From: Crotophaga sulcirostris
Taxonomy: Eukaryota; Chordata; Aves; Cuculiformes; Crotophagidae
Assembly (NCBI GenBank): GCA_013397455.1
Contig: VYZB01000117.1
Coordinates: forward strand, 1,172,787 to 1,236,786
Length of the DNA stretch: 64,000 nt
Direction of reading: 5' to 3'
Of the stretch, positions 23,907 to 36,657 are shown piece after piece. Position 1 is the stretch's first letter, and each line of letters begins with the position of its first letter. The notes below the pieces were generated by a model that was not told the DNA's origin, did no database searches, and was given only the letters and a program-made list of their open reading frames with translations. Position numbers and translations under genes: made by a program.

Positions 23907-23960
23907 CCTTTGACCTGGTAAACCAGGGACTCCAGGTTTGCCTTCCAGACCAGACTCTCC
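23907..23960 (-). CDS. COL22A1: COL22A1 collagen exon E11 (54 bp)
   Basis: Encodes GESGLEGKPGVPGLPGQR. The acceptor is ACTTTTTAAG, where the AAG trinucleotide is less favoured than CAG or TAG, and the donor is GTGAGT. By order it matches human GPIGPEGRDGPPGLQGLR (recalled), with the same charge pattern and terminal Arg but many substitutions. It is followed by the 8.5-kb intron. Confidence 0.9.
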
Positions 23961-24884
23961 CTTAAAAAGTGAAAAGTTTTAGAAAGTTAACCAAGTAAGA
24001 AAAACTAATCAACTATATAACCACTTCCTAGCTGGTTTATGCTACCATTACTGCATGGCTACCTAGACAACTCTTACCTGACAATTACGTTGTCCTGTGA
24101 GCAGAAGAGAATAAGAAAACAGGATAGAGAAAAGTGACAATGCCCTGATTAAATACAGAGCAAACGACTATATTTAAGTTACATAATTAAAACCAGATAC
24201 ACCTAAGTAATGCATCTTCACAATGCTATCAACTTTACAAAACCCAATTAACACTGAACCACAACAAACAATTCAGGAAGGAAAAAAATACAGAGCATTT
24301 GCAAATGAGGTAGCAGTGACAGTCTAAACTGAGCAAGCCTGCAGAGCTAGCTTGTGTAACATAACTAGAGGAAGCTACAATTAAATCAAAAGTAAGAATG
24401 CTGACATGTCTAAATAGTTGCAAAATTTGTGTTAAAATACAAACTCAACTCTTATTTCTCATGTAAAAAATATTTTAGCCAGGACCTTGTGGTGTAAAGC
24501 CAACCCCTTTTACATCGACAGTTCTCTGACTTCACTACGTGATAATTTCCAAGTTAGCAGTGAGTGCCTCTCTGGGATGTGCTGAATGTCCATACAGCTC
24601 TTCAGGACATTAGAAATAGAAAACCAATCAGGTTCTGCATGACAACAGCCTTGAGGCAAAATCTGCCTCTGTGCAATGACTGCTCATGTCCTGGGTGTCA
24701 CCTCCATATGTTCAGAGTGGCCATCCACAGCAGGAAACCTTCACTCAGCAGTGAAGAAAACAGGAGGCTGGGAGCACTGTTTAAGATCTTAGTGCCTGAA
24801 TAATACCTAAGATTTTGCAGGCATGCCTACTCCAGACTGAGTTTCAATTTCTGGGAACAACAAGCAGTGACAGAAACAACTTAC
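23961..24884 (-). other. COL22A1: Intron between E10 and E11 (924 bp)
   Basis: No repeat or exon recognised. Confidence 0.85.
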
Positions 24885-24938
24885 TGGAGGTCCAGGAAAT
24901 CCAGGTTGTCCTTGTGGTCCTCGTGGCCCAGGCTCTCC
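24885..24938 (-). CDS. COL22A1: COL22A1 collagen exon E10 (54 bp)
   Basis: Encodes GEPGPRGPQGQPGFPGPP, with acceptor TTCTCTAG and donor GTAAGTTG. Human counterpart as recalled: GAPGPRGHQGAPGPPGAR. The GPRG.QG.PG core is shared. It follows directly on the interruption exon in both species. Confidence 0.93.
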
Positions 24939-25826
24939 CTAGAGAATTTTATTTTTAAGCAGTGTTAAAATATCTGTATAAAAAGTTCTATGGCCACAAT
25001 ACTCAGGTTGGCCATCTGTGAAAGACCTATACTACCCCTTTCCACATAGGTGCTGAAGAATCAGGGCAGAGACCAGCTGGTTTTCTCCTTAATCCTTTGG
25101 CTACTTGAATTATCAGCACTCATTAGACTGCACACAGACTGATCCACCCACGCTCAGCAGGAATATATCCATAACTGGCTCTCTGTTTTTCAAAGGCAAT
25201 AACCCTTCTGAAGACACTGGACTGTCCTGGATATTCCAGTAAAACATTGTGGGCTGAGATTTGGTGGTGGAACAAAGCCATTCTTGTAAAACAGCTTCCA
25301 CAAGCATTTCCCCTGAGCCAGCACAAGCTGCAAAGGGTTTTAATGTATAATTCATATAATGCATATCATTATATTAAATAAAAGTTAAATACAAATTATG
25401 CACATAACAATACAAAATCAGAATTTAAATACATTTCATTTATAGGTAGGACTAACAGACTGAAGCAACAGGTATCTCTCCCCTCTTTGAGTGCCCTGGT
25501 TAAGAGATAAACTCAGTATAAAACTTAAATGGAGTTTAACTTCCATATTAACACTGCCCTGGGCTTAAAGAATTGCATAGCTGACTCTCCAATATATACT
25601 TCTCATTCATGTTAGATTCACCACACCTGAAAGGGACGTTGCTCCTTTTCCTTCCTTGTTTATTTTCTCCACCATAAAAAGGAAAACTTGTTTCTTGATG
25701 GCCTAACAATGTTTCTATCCACCTTAATTTTGAAGTATCATTTTAAAGCAAAATCTAATCTAACAGGCAATTGAATTACATAAAAGCAACCTTGCAAGGT
25801 AAGAATAGATACTGAATATCTCTTAC
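24939..25826 (-). other. COL22A1: Intron between E9 and E10 (888 bp)
   Basis: AT-rich; nothing recognised. Confidence 0.85.
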
Positions 25827-25856
25827 TTTTTCTCCTTTTAGGCCTTCAGTATGCAC
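25827..25856 (-). CDS. COL22A1: COL22A1 exon E9 (30 bp) carrying the Gly-X-Y interruption
   Basis: Encodes VHTEGLKGEK, with acceptor TTTTGTTGCAG and donor GTAAGA. The first four residues (VHTE) are non-Gly; GLKGEK then resumes the repeat and runs into E10 without another break. Human COL22A1 has VQQEGLKGEQ at the same place (recalled), seven of ten residues identical, so this tiny exon and its interruption are conserved features and not an error. Such breaks give local flexibility to FACIT helices. Confidence 0.92.
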
Positions 25857-28245
25857 CTGCAACAAAAATGCAGAGTCATAAAGGAGAAAAAGAGGAACAA
25901 CAACACAGGAGGTGCCAGGGGTATGATGGTCCCTCACAGTAATTTTCTTCCCTTGCCATTCCCACAAGATGCAGGCTAACTGTCAATAGCTCCTCAAATC
26001 TTGCTCCAGGCTGGGGGCTATTTTCTACTAAAACAGCTCAGACTGACACGAGGTTTGCTCACTCAGTTACCTACGAAGTGATTTGTGTGGCTATATAAAC
26101 AGTAAGAACTTTATTCATTATCTCATTGTAAATGAGTTCTCTGACTCAAATTACAAATTAAAATTACAAAGTTGTATTGAAAGAAGAAGGCACCATATAA
26201 ATAGCAGGCTGACTTTCGATATGTGCATGATTCAGACCAGCCTTTGGCTCCTCAATGCAAGCCACCATGGCTGTGACTGACAGCTGACAGTCTTCTCAGC
26301 CTGTTTCCCACCCACCTCCAGGAACTTTAGCCTCATTTTCAGGTTTTATACACATCTTTCAAAACCTCTTGCCAACTACTGTCACACTGCTAATTCCAAA
26401 TTTAAGCAGGACAGCAAAAGGCTCTTAACCAAACAATTTTTTCAGAGCTCTGTCTTTCTACTTCATTTGCTTTCTACCACATCCTAGGTCAGGAAATTGC
26501 CTTCTGCCTTTTTCATGACGTCCAGGGAGGTTGATTCTTGCCTTTAGCACCCAGTCCTTCTTTGGCACAGAGCTAATGTTGCTGGTCTCAGTGGCTCTTT
26601 AATGCCCAAGAGTGCTGAAGACCATGGCGAGGCAGATTTGCCCACTGAAGCCCATGGAGATTAACAGTGGAGCACATATCCACCTGCAGCCTGTGGAGGA
26701 CTCCAGATCAGAGCATCCGAAAGAGGCTGGAACACCATGGAGAGCCCACAATGAAGCAGGCTCCTAGCAAGGCCTGTGACACTGTAGAGAGGGAAACCCA
26801 TGCTGGAGCACGTTTGCTGGCAGGACTTGTGACCCTATAGGGGACCCATGCTAGAGCAGTCCATTCCTGAAGGCCTGCACTCCATGGAAAGGACACGTGG
26901 AAACGACCTATGCTGGAGCAGAAAGAACTGCAGTTTGTAGGAAGGATCCACGCTGGATAAGTTCATGGAGGACTATCTCCCATGGGAGGGACCCCAGACT
27001 GGAGTAGGGGAAGTGTGAGGATGAAGGAGAGGCAGAGACAATGTGTGATGAACTGACCACCACCCACGTTCCTTTTCTCCCTGTACTGCTTGGGGTGGGG
27101 AGAAGGTAGAGAAATCGGGAGTGAAGTTGAGCGCAGGAAGAAGGGTGGCAGGGAGGAGGTGGTTTAAGATTTGTGTTTATTTCTCATTACTTTACACTGA
27201 TTTTGACTGGCAATAAATTAAACTAATTTCCCTAAGCTGAATCCGTTTTGCCTGTGATGGTAATTGCTGAGTGATCTACTTGTCCTTATCTCAACCCACG
27301 AGCCCTTTGTTGTTTAATTCTCCCCCCCTATCCAGCTGAGGAGAGGGAGACATAGAATGTCTTGGTGGATACTTGGCATCCAGCCAGGGTCAACTCACCA
27401 CAGAAAGCAGAAAGATACTTCCCAACTGCTTTTTTACCAGCCCCTGCAAAACTCAATTCTAGACCTCCCCCTTGTATACTTTGAAGTAAACCGTCTTTCT
27501 CCATTGACTTGGAGATGACCTCTTCATACAGGCAATACTAAGCTCTGGACATCCTCACATCCCTTCTAGTGACACCTCTAGGGTCACTGAAGGCATCACT
27601 GAAGGTAGATGGATGCATAAAGGCATGTAAATTTAGAGCCACAGGAAAGATCAACCCCCTGTCTCCTAGTTTATTTGTTTTTTTATCACTGTTTCCCTGA
27701 CTTCAGCACATCAGCTCCTCATTGTCTCATATTCCAGCAGGACTTTTCCAGATATAATACAAAGAAAGATCATTCCCCCTCATCATAAATTTCATTTTTT
27801 CTTCTCCCTTCCCAACTTTCACATCCAGATCATGGCAAAGGCAGTCAGTAATTCAATTCACTTCTCAACTTTCAAATGCTTTTGTAAATTCCATAGGCTC
27901 TGCTTTCCAAAGGCCACCAGGCATCAACTCAACAACTGGCCTGAAAACCACACACAATCCTGTCACAGTACTGCTTTCATTGATGCACCTGAGGCAATGC
28001 TTTCATTGCCTCTCCAAGTCCTAATGTACACATTTCAAAATCTCCCAAAATTGTGACAGTGGACCTCCTTGTTGGAACCTATCACTTGCCGTCTTCAAAA
28101 ATCTTCACTGCCTTAACTTCACTTTTTTTAAAAAAAAAAATAAAGATAACTCGTTATTAAATAAGTTCCTCCAACCCCAGATTCCACCTTCTCTTCTCAT
28201 GCAAAAATGCCTACAGTATTTAAGAAAGCTCAGAAATTTTCTTAC
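25857..28245 (-). other. COL22A1: Intron between E8 and E9 (2389 bp)
   Basis: Contains an antisense LTR (about 26600-27402), listed separately. I see nothing else recognisable on either side of it. Confidence 0.8.
26600..27402 (+). mobile_element. Avian endogenous retrovirus LTR (solo or 5'-truncated)
   Basis: The 3' end reads GGCATCCAGCCAGGGTCAAC then TCACCACA, a terminus I associate with a common family of avian ERV LTRs. An AATAAA lies at 27212-27217. Upstream, degenerate repeats of the form CCCATGCTGGAGCAG...GGACTTGTGACCC...TGGGAGGGACCC fill about 26640-27000. No gag, pol or env sequence flanks it. The 5' edge is uncertain. Confidence 0.75.
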
Positions 28246-28281
28246 TAAAGAGCCAGGCAATCCTGGAAGTCCTGGTTCACC
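28246..28281 (-). CDS. COL22A1: COL22A1 collagen exon E8 (36 bp)
   Basis: Encodes GEPGLPGLPGSL. The acceptor is TTTCCCTGCAG and the donor is GTAAGA. It corresponds to human GPAGPPGVPGSV (recalled). The last triplet, Gly-Ser-Leu, is followed not by Gly but by Val from E9, so the helix register breaks exactly at this exon junction. Confidence 0.93.
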
Positions 28282-30029
28282 CTGCAGGGAAACATAAAAG
28301 AAATGAAAAAAACACAACAAAACACAGAACAGAACATAGCACAATACATAACATAACACAAACAAAAGCAAACCTCTGAGCATGTTTTACAACTGCTGTT
28401 GTAGATTGTTATTTTCAATACCAGCTCAGAAATAATAGATATGAACACACAATCCCAATTAACTCTGTTTCCCCTACCCTGCAGATGAATACATGCAAGA
28501 ACTGGTTGTTTTCTTGTGTTACTGTGATGTTACACATTGATTTTAATGACACTTAGTGACCTAAAATGAATAATGCACTGCATGCACCATAACTTTAAAT
28601 TTAAGCTTCAAAAAAGTTACAATTGGTGTACACATTCCACACAAATAAATCTAATTAATGCTCAGATCCCTAACAGAGTCTGCAGGATGGATATTTAGAG
28701 GCCATAATGCTTTTGCTTGTTAATGAGCAAAAAAATCTTTGCAAAAAAGAAAAAACAGTGAGAAATGGCACTATTTTACCCCAAGTCATTTTATAGAGCA
28801 GAATCATGCTGCGAGTGTTTGCGGGACACTTAAATGCTACACTGTTTTTACATGATTTATTGCCATCTAGGCTATCAGTTTGTTCCAGTACATATTTTTC
28901 CTGCAGTGTCTATTATTTATTATGCTTTAAGACTAAGCCTCCAGCAGGTATCTCCTTCACTTTAGGTATAGACTAATGTAAAAAATATCATATAGCTTCC
29001 TTTCACATTTTTTTATTCATTTTTCAGGAAGGTCTCTGAATGACCCAACATATCTTTCATGCTGTTTCCTCTTAAGGCAAGTTTAATTACTATTTGTTAT
29101 TTATTCTAAAGAGAGTTCATACTATGGCAGAAGGACTGAAGAGATACACAGTAGCTGCACTGGAAGTAATGGAGCAAGGAGCTAAGTTCTTTTGGAAGCA
29201 CAAAATACAGCCACTTCAGTGACATAGATGAAGTGCTGTGAACTTAAAACTGCTTTCTACTGCACACATGCTGGCAGACAAAGATCTTGTTGCTTATCAC
29301 CACAGTGGATGTGCCTTGCTTGTAGGTGCTTATAAAATCTCATCTATAACTATTGGATCTGAGTGAGAAAGTAATGGGAAGCAGAGAGATTTGCTTCTGA
29401 TCTCTGCATTCCTGGATAAGGCTCACTGCCTTATCCAGAGGAGAAAAGGAGAAAGAAAACCCAAAATTGGGCATGTCTTTCCACTCATGCCAAAGAACTA
29501 GGTAGGAAATACCAAAACCACAACATCACCTCTAGTAGAGAGGGAAACATAAGGCTGCCCCAAAGACTCTAACGACTCTGTAAAATAATGAGGTCAAAGT
29601 TGATGCTGAGAGTAGTGAATTTTGCAGTTAGGAGAGCTGGGCTTCTTTTATTGGTGCTTTCTCAGTCAATTCTTTATCTCCTGGGTCACAAAACTGGCAT
29701 CCACACAAACATCTTGACATTTCTACTCACCTCTTCTAAGTGAGGAAGATTGCCTGAGCCAAATGACTCTCTGCTTCCTTCTACTCCCACTATGAGGGTT
29801 AAATCAAGTGTAGAGGAACTATAACCAGGCACGATTTAACACTCATTTATACCCATTTCAGACTGAAGCAACATCAGAAAAGGGAAACGTTTAAATGAAT
29901 ATAAGATCCACTATACATAAACAAGGTAAATATTAGGCCAACAGCCCTGATATTTCCAGCAATGGGAGCCCAAGGAGGAATTAATAAACATGTGACTAAA
30001 CCCCTCCCAAGCTTCCCATCCCAACTCAC
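28282..30029 (-). other. COL22A1: Intron between E7 and E8 (1748 bp)
   Basis: Has a short A/C-rich simple-sequence stretch (ACATAACATAACACAAACAA-like) at about 28310-28375, just upstream of the E8 acceptor; otherwise nothing recognised. Confidence 0.82.
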
Positions 30030-30083
30030 CTTTTCTCCTTTGCTCCCACTGGCACCTGGAGGGCCTGGGCTGCCAGCAGGGCC
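30030..30083 (-). CDS. COL22A1: COL22A1 collagen exon E7 (54 bp)
   Basis: Encodes GPAGSPGPPGASGSKGEK, with acceptor TTTTTATAG and donor GTGAGT. Together with E8 it spans 30 residues before the interruption, the same length as the corresponding human stretch (GRPGPSGVAGPQGEK onward, recalled). Individual X and Y residues differ. Confidence 0.91.
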
Positions 30084-32212
30084 CTATAAAAAGGTAAAAT
30101 GGAGAGAAAAATCTTTGGTCTATATACTGTAGGCCCTCAATTGTGATTCCCCTTAACGTACAGGAGAAACATAAGGCTGCAGTTTTGGGTATCGGTAGCA
30201 CAAACAGTTATGTCCCATCGCACTGGGGTATGAGCTAACACAATCCATGCGGCTGCTTTGGCTCTGCTGTGTAGAGGGGAAGGGCAATAAGGATGGAGAT
30301 GCCACAGCAGTCACGATAACAGCAATCCAATTTCAGTTGGGTCAGAAGGATTACAGCTCAGGGTGTACATCAGCACCAAACACAAAATTTAGGATAAAAT
30401 TCAGGCATGAAGATTTGCCTGCTGCTCCGTGTCTAGACTAGAAAAAGGCAAAAAAACTTCAGAAAAACCCAACTTCTGTAATAGGGTGTCACTTGGAGAA
30501 ATTGTTCCTTAGCAGTAGTAAACAATCAGCATCCACCTTCACATCCCTCTGCAATTTCTCACTTCATCCACATTTGCTGCAAGTATAAACCAGACCCGTA
30601 AACAATGTAATGGGCATAGTGAACATAGTTCATTATGATTCCAGTGCCGCATCTAGCATCGGAAAACATTTCCATCTTATAAGGATAGTGATAAACACTA
30701 ACTAGAAAAATACTTCTCAGTATAGGGTAAAGGGTGTCTGAGGAACAGAGCAGAGAAAAAGCAATGATCAACTGTCAAATCCCTCATGAAGAAGCAGAAA
30801 AAAAAAATCAGTGCAATAATCTCCATCACCTCACAGAGAGAAAGATGAAGATTTAACAAAGATTAAATCTGCTAATGACACTATGAGATGACTAGATGAC
30901 TAATGACCTTGCCACCTAAATACAAAAGATGTGTCTGATACAGAGACAAAAATACTTAAAAACAAAATCAAGTTGCAATTCTGGCTGCTAAAAGAGTGGG
31001 AGCAAGGCAGTGTGGTAGCACGTGGTTGCAGTACTTGTAAAGCACCTTCAGGTCAGACCCCACCAGCTGCTTTGTTTGTGTGAGCAGCAGGAACAACCAC
31101 GTGAAGATGAGTTGTCCTGAGGATCTGACCTGCAGCTCCTCCACCTCTGCAAACACAAAAACATGCCTCCAAATTATTCTTTCCAGAGAAGGAAATAGGA
31201 AGTGCTAGTGAATAGGATGCAGATGTTGCAGCCTGGAGGCTCCACGCTCAAGGGTGGCAGTGATTAGCTGTGTGTTTTCTGGCAAATCACTTTTTAACCT
31301 CTGCTTCTTACTCTGTCCTGTGCTATTTAGACCAGAAGATCCCTCGGAGTAAAGGAGGCCTCTCATTAGGTACGGGTAATGAAAACAGTCTTGTGGGATC
31401 TACAGATAGCAGTTTCAGACAAAGCATTATCTGCCTAATCAGTAGAAACGTACTCATCTTTTAGACCATTTTCTGTTTTCATCTTGTCTTAAAAATGTAA
31501 ATAATTCTAAGCCTTCGTCATTGAAAACAAACAAAATATATTAAATCCATTTGTCCCCCTTTCATGTTGTAGGAGGGAAAAAAGTTTATAAAAATCAGGC
31601 TTAAACAACTGAATTTTTAGTGCTTTCTGATGTCTTTAACGAAAACTAAGACAAACATCTAACCTATCATGTTTAAAGGGCTGGCATTCCTTTACATGTA
31701 TATTGCATTATAAATTAATTCTAAAACCAAAGGAACAAAACCAGAAAACTGTACCAGCAAAGGTGGATGTTGTGGGTGTTGGTTTCTTCTCCCAAGTAAC
31801 AAGCAATAGGACAAGAGGAAATGGCCTCAAGTTGCACAAAGGGAGGTTGAGATTGGATATTAGGAAAAATTTCTTCACTGAAAGGGTTGTCAAGCATTGG
31901 AACAGGCTGCCCTGTGGTAGAGTTACCATGCTTGGAGGTACTTAAAAGATGTATCGATGTGCTGCTTAGGGACATGGTTTAGCGGTGGATTTGGCAGTGT
32001 TAGGGTTATGGTTGGACTTGATGATCTTAAAGGTATTTTCCAACCTAAATGATTCTGTGATTCTAAAGAATAAGGAGTACAAAACCTGTTGAGGTAGGGG
32101 GTCCTGCCATGACTCAGCAGCCACCCAAATTAAGTCTCAGTTTTAGAATCAACTTCTGCTTGTTTCAAAGAAAAGAAGAAAAGCCTCCAGTTGTTGAGTA
32201 TTTGCCACGTAC
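30084..32212 (-). other. COL22A1: Intron between E6 and E7 (2129 bp)
   Basis: Contains a plus-strand CR1 fragment at 31764-32066, ending about 150 bp from E6. Nothing else is recognised. Confidence 0.82.
31764..32066 (+). mobile_element. CR1 LINE 3' fragment
   Basis: Follows ORF2 text in the sense direction ([19 protein letters not shown], then [12 protein letters not shown]) to the 3' end TTCTGTGATTCTA. The CR1 terminal stop has been lost or shifted; the element is antisense to COL22A1. Confidence 0.88.
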
Positions 32213-32266
32213 CTGTTTACCCATCACACCTGGTTTTCCAGGGAAGCCATCTAGGCCTTGTTCTCC
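32213..32266 (-). CDS. COL22A1: COL22A1 collagen exon E6 (54 bp)
   Basis: Encodes GEQGLDGFPGKPGVMGKQ, with acceptor TTTCTCCAG and donor GTACGTGG. Human counterpart as recalled: GERGLDGFPGKPGDTGQQ. The run GLDGFPGKPG is identical, a strong orthology marker. The phase is 0 at both ends and all Gly positions are intact. Confidence 0.95.
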
Positions 32267-35200
32267 CTGGAGAAAGAAGAGAAAGAACAACTCTTAACTT
32301 AAATCCGCGGTGTTTAAGCCATCATTCTGCAAGAGATGTCCATGTTATCTGCTCCAAGAGTAAGGAATAAAGGAAGAAGTTCAAGCCAGCCCAAGAGAGA
32401 AAATGTTTAAAGTCCATATATCTATATCATGAAAAGATGCTGGGAGCCTCCATCCAGTATAAAAGAGGCAACTCAAGTGTAGTCACTTGGAAACTTTTAT
32501 CCTCTCTAACTTTGCTAACTGTCAACACTTGTCTGTCTAGAGAAGTTAGCACCAAATTGCTGGGATGTGAATTCAGAATCAAGACGTGGTCGTGTGCCAG
32601 ATTTCCACCTAGGCATCCTTTCTCTGCCTGCTGAGGTGGGTTCACGTAAACCAGACAAAGTGCACCAGGAGAACACCAGCCCACAAAAGCTTTTGCAAAA
32701 TGATGAATCCACACTATGGTTAAGAAAAACCTTTAATTTTTCATCTTTGCTCCAAAAGCCTGGAGGAACAATTAGTCTATTCCTATATATTTTCAGATTT
32801 GGACAATCCACAAAGTCTACAGGCAATCTATTTCACTATTTCATTTTTAACACCTGAAGATATGGGAGTTTTTTTCCCCCCTATACCTAAACCTGACTTT
32901 TTCTCACTACAGTTTCAGAGTGGTGTGTCTTTCCCCAGCCCCCCACAGAGAACAAACCGTTCCCTTCATCTTTACAATGGCCTTTTATGTATTTGAAGAC
33001 TTATACAACTCCCCCTTCAAAGTTCCCTAGACTAAATAACCTCAATACTTTCAACTTTTCTTTATGGGCATGTTTTTCAGACTTCTGATCATTCATTTTC
33101 TCTCATTTGTGCACTGTCCAGTTTTCGTTATAGCTAGGTGTCTGAAGCTGGACACAGCTCAGGTTAACTCTGAGCAGAAAGATTTTTTAATGTTATACAG
33201 ATTATTCTGTTCAAATCCCAGGGTGAAGTGTACTTTACCTCAAACCCCTTTCTGCAGGACAGCTCCTTAATCAGTTGTTCCCAACCCGTAGCAGTCTGCA
33301 ATCTGTTGTCCTACACGTATGAAGTACCCAGCAGCTGCCCCTTCTCAATCTCATCTTCTGCTTCAGGGGATTATGTTTTCAAGATCATTTTGAATTCTGA
33401 CCCTGACCTCCACTACACTTCCACATTCAAACTTAACATATTTGTATTGTATAATTTAGGTCACTGACAGAGGTGATGACTAGATCAATGGCATACTCCT
33501 GCTGAACTTCACTTTTCTCTTAAAGATTGTGGTTTTTCTCCATTCCAGCCTCTTTAGTTTAAAAGTCTTTGATATAGAGATTTCTTTTTTCCATGTAAAT
33601 GATTAAACCTCTGTAAAATGAAACACTGAATTTGCTTGGACTGCACATACAGCTGAATACAAGTTAGCAAACACACACACTTCTACTGTTAACATAGTAA
33701 TCTCCCATATAAAAACAAATTCTACAAGTACAAGGAATGACAGCAAGATATTAGTTTCAATCTATTTTCTTTTTTAATGTTTCAGACATTTTAAATCTGG
33801 TTATGATCCCACAGAATCTGTCAGCCCTCTGTTGTTATCTGCAAACCCACACTTTCAGCATTGGATTTAATTAGCTCCTTTTGAAAACTACATTGATTCA
33901 GCGAGTCAGAAATGGATTTGCAAATCAATTGATTTCTTTTTCCCCTTTAGAAAGTCAATCAGTCTTGTAAGAGAAATGTTATTTCAAAATGATGCATCCA
34001 AGGAATGAAATTAGAGAGACCCTACAGAAAGCAGTTGAAAACCTGCATCAGACATCCACATTTACTTGCTTTTGGGGTAATAGTTTCCACATTCCTGGTT
34101 TTATTTGCATTGACTGAATTACGAGTATTCAGAATTTGAGACTTTCAGTAAGCAACAGTCTGGTGCATTGCTGACAAAATGTGCAGTGTATTCTCAGGAG
34201 GATTTTTAACATCAATACACTGCAGCAGTGAGTCCTTCATGCATGCTGGTTTAGCTGCCAAAACAGAAAAGTGTCAATGTTCTTATTGCTAGTAACAGGG
34301 GCTGGGAAAGGCAAATGTATTATTTATACAAATATATACAATAAAGCTGTTTGAAAACAATCCANTGAAAACAATCCAAATGATTGTGCTTTCAGTTCTT
34401 TCTTCAGAAAAAATTGTCACCATAAATATTTTTTTTCCATTCTTTAAAAAGAAAGAAAAAAAACCAATGAAAGTTTTATTCTCAAATTTTCACTTCAAGA
34501 CTCCATTTCCTTCTGCTCTGCTCTACTGCTTTTTTCTGGTTTAACTGGTGGATGATTTACGATGGCAGGGAAGTGCATCATGGTTATTTCTGTCTGTCCT
34601 GGGGTCTACAGCAAGACCATCGGAAGCAAAAGGACATGAGATATCATTCACACTGTGCAGGCGTAACTGGTAGTACTGGATGTGGAAACCTCACTATAAA
34701 ACCTCAGTATTTATGTCTGAGGGACCAAGATATAAGAATATAACAGTAAGATGTATTATGGGATGTTTAGCCCTTTTTATACTATGGTGCAGAGTCCAAA
34801 GACCAATATCCAAGTGCATGGGCTACTGCTCTTATCTAATATAATAAACACTTTTCTTCTTAGGCACAAAGAAACATGGGTTGTGTAGGTGTCTGTACTC
34901 AAGTTACAGCCTGAAGAGCAGACAAGAAAATATTTGGCCCGCCGAATTCACACCCACTAGTTTCAAAGTAGTACTAACTGATATAAGTTAAAACAATGGC
35001 AGAGGACGCCCTGAGACCAGCATTAGAGCCTGGAAAAAAAATCAAAGTACAACTGTAGTCGAGATCCGGCTGCTCTAGGAAAAAAAAAAAATAAAAAGGG
35101 AGCTGTAATTGTGCATATCCTTTTAATGAAACAAAACCTAATTCATTTCTTCCCCACTTTAATCTTCCTCTAGCTTAGTCAGCTGCCTGCCCACACACAG

Positions 35201-36657
35201 CTCCAGCTTCCTTTCCCATCACGGTGATGTCAGAAAGATGGATTTTCTTCCGGGAGCCAAATATTCCAGCAGATCAGACAACCTTGCCTCCAGAAAAGCA
35301 GGGGAGGCAGTGGCTCAACAAAACACACTGAACAAGTCCTGGAAAAAGCTGAGGCAAAAGCACAAGGAAGGCAAAGTATGAACCAGCCTCTTGCTCTCGC
35401 TACAACAGTGAGGACAGGTCATACGAAACATGGCCATGGCTACTTCATCATGAACAACAAAATGAACAGCAGGACTGGACATCTTGACACACAGTAAAAC
35501 AAAATGCTGTATCTCATATTAAGAGTCTATTGACCATTTTTGCCAGTAGGCAAACTCATGGTATAAATCTCCCTCTTTTTTCTCCAGAAGGAGATAAGGA
35601 GTGAGAAATGGAAACAAGGCCATGCTAGAAAGATAATAACTCCCTCCTTTGTACAAACGCATATAGCCCGATATTACTACAGACAACTTGAACATTAGCA
35701 AAGCTACCACACTGGCACTGAGATATTCCTGTCTCAGGACCAGTTTGAGACATAGGGAAGAATGGCCATTAATCAGGGCTGCAATCCACTCAGAGCTGGC
35801 TGGAAAGTTTTGCCTGTTTGACAAAATGGGCAACTTTGGTCCAACTGAGTGCCTGGTGATGCCACTGAGTGCCATCTGCCACTATTTGTCAGGGCAAGAG
35901 TGGACCAGCACCTGCTTCTCCTGGCAGGGGTAGCAAGATGCATTTTTGGAGACATTTCTGGGGAGCCTTGAGCACCATATGGCAGATCTGCAGCAGAAGT
36001 GTGTGCAGATCAGAGGTCTCTATGAACACAACAAGCAAATTGAAATAATAAAGACTTTGTGTCTGCCCAGCTCTCCTTTTATGTGCTTATTGCAGCTATA
36101 ATAGGCACTCGGTCTCTTTCTTGAATCATAAAGGTGGTTCAAATCCCAGAGTGTCCTGTGTAAAACAGCTATTCTCAGACAGAAGAGAGAAGAAAACTGA
36201 GAAGTAGTAACAGTTTGATGAAGCTTTTAATAGAGAAACTACCTGGGACTCATTAAAAACTGAGCTTATGGTGATAGGAAAAGACAAAACCATAGGAATT
36301 TGGATAATCTGAGCAACTGTAGTTAGATAGGGAAATGCTGGATGTGGTCAGCAGCAGTCAGTGGTTATTTATAACTCTCAGGTGGTGCACGCAGCAGCGA
36401 TACCCAACTAAATCTCCCTAGTTGCACACCATCCCCAGCTACACACAGACAAGAAGTGTCTTAATGTGTGCTTAGGAGACAGTAAAGATCCATAAAGCCC
36501 TCCTGTACTGCTATGGGAGATTATTCCCAAACAACAGTGGGAGGTGCCGTGCAGTGAGGAAAAACCACCCTCCAAAGCTGTCAGCCTAGAAGCACATCTC
36601 ACCTAAGAATCAAAAGCAAAGAGCAGCCTGACTTTGCCTAGCATGCAGCAAGAATAC
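32267..36657 (-). other. COL22A1: Intron between E5 and E6 (4391 bp)
   Basis: No CR1, LTR or exon recognised. A single unresolved base at 34365 is flanked by a 13-bp direct repeat. The open frames in it have no recognisable features. Confidence 0.78.
34352..34378. repeat. 13-bp direct repeat around a single N
   Basis: TGAAAACAATCCA occurs at 34352-34364 and again at 34366-34378, with one N at 34365 between. This is what an unmerged overlap of two contig ends looks like, and is probably an assembly artefact. Confidence 0.8.
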
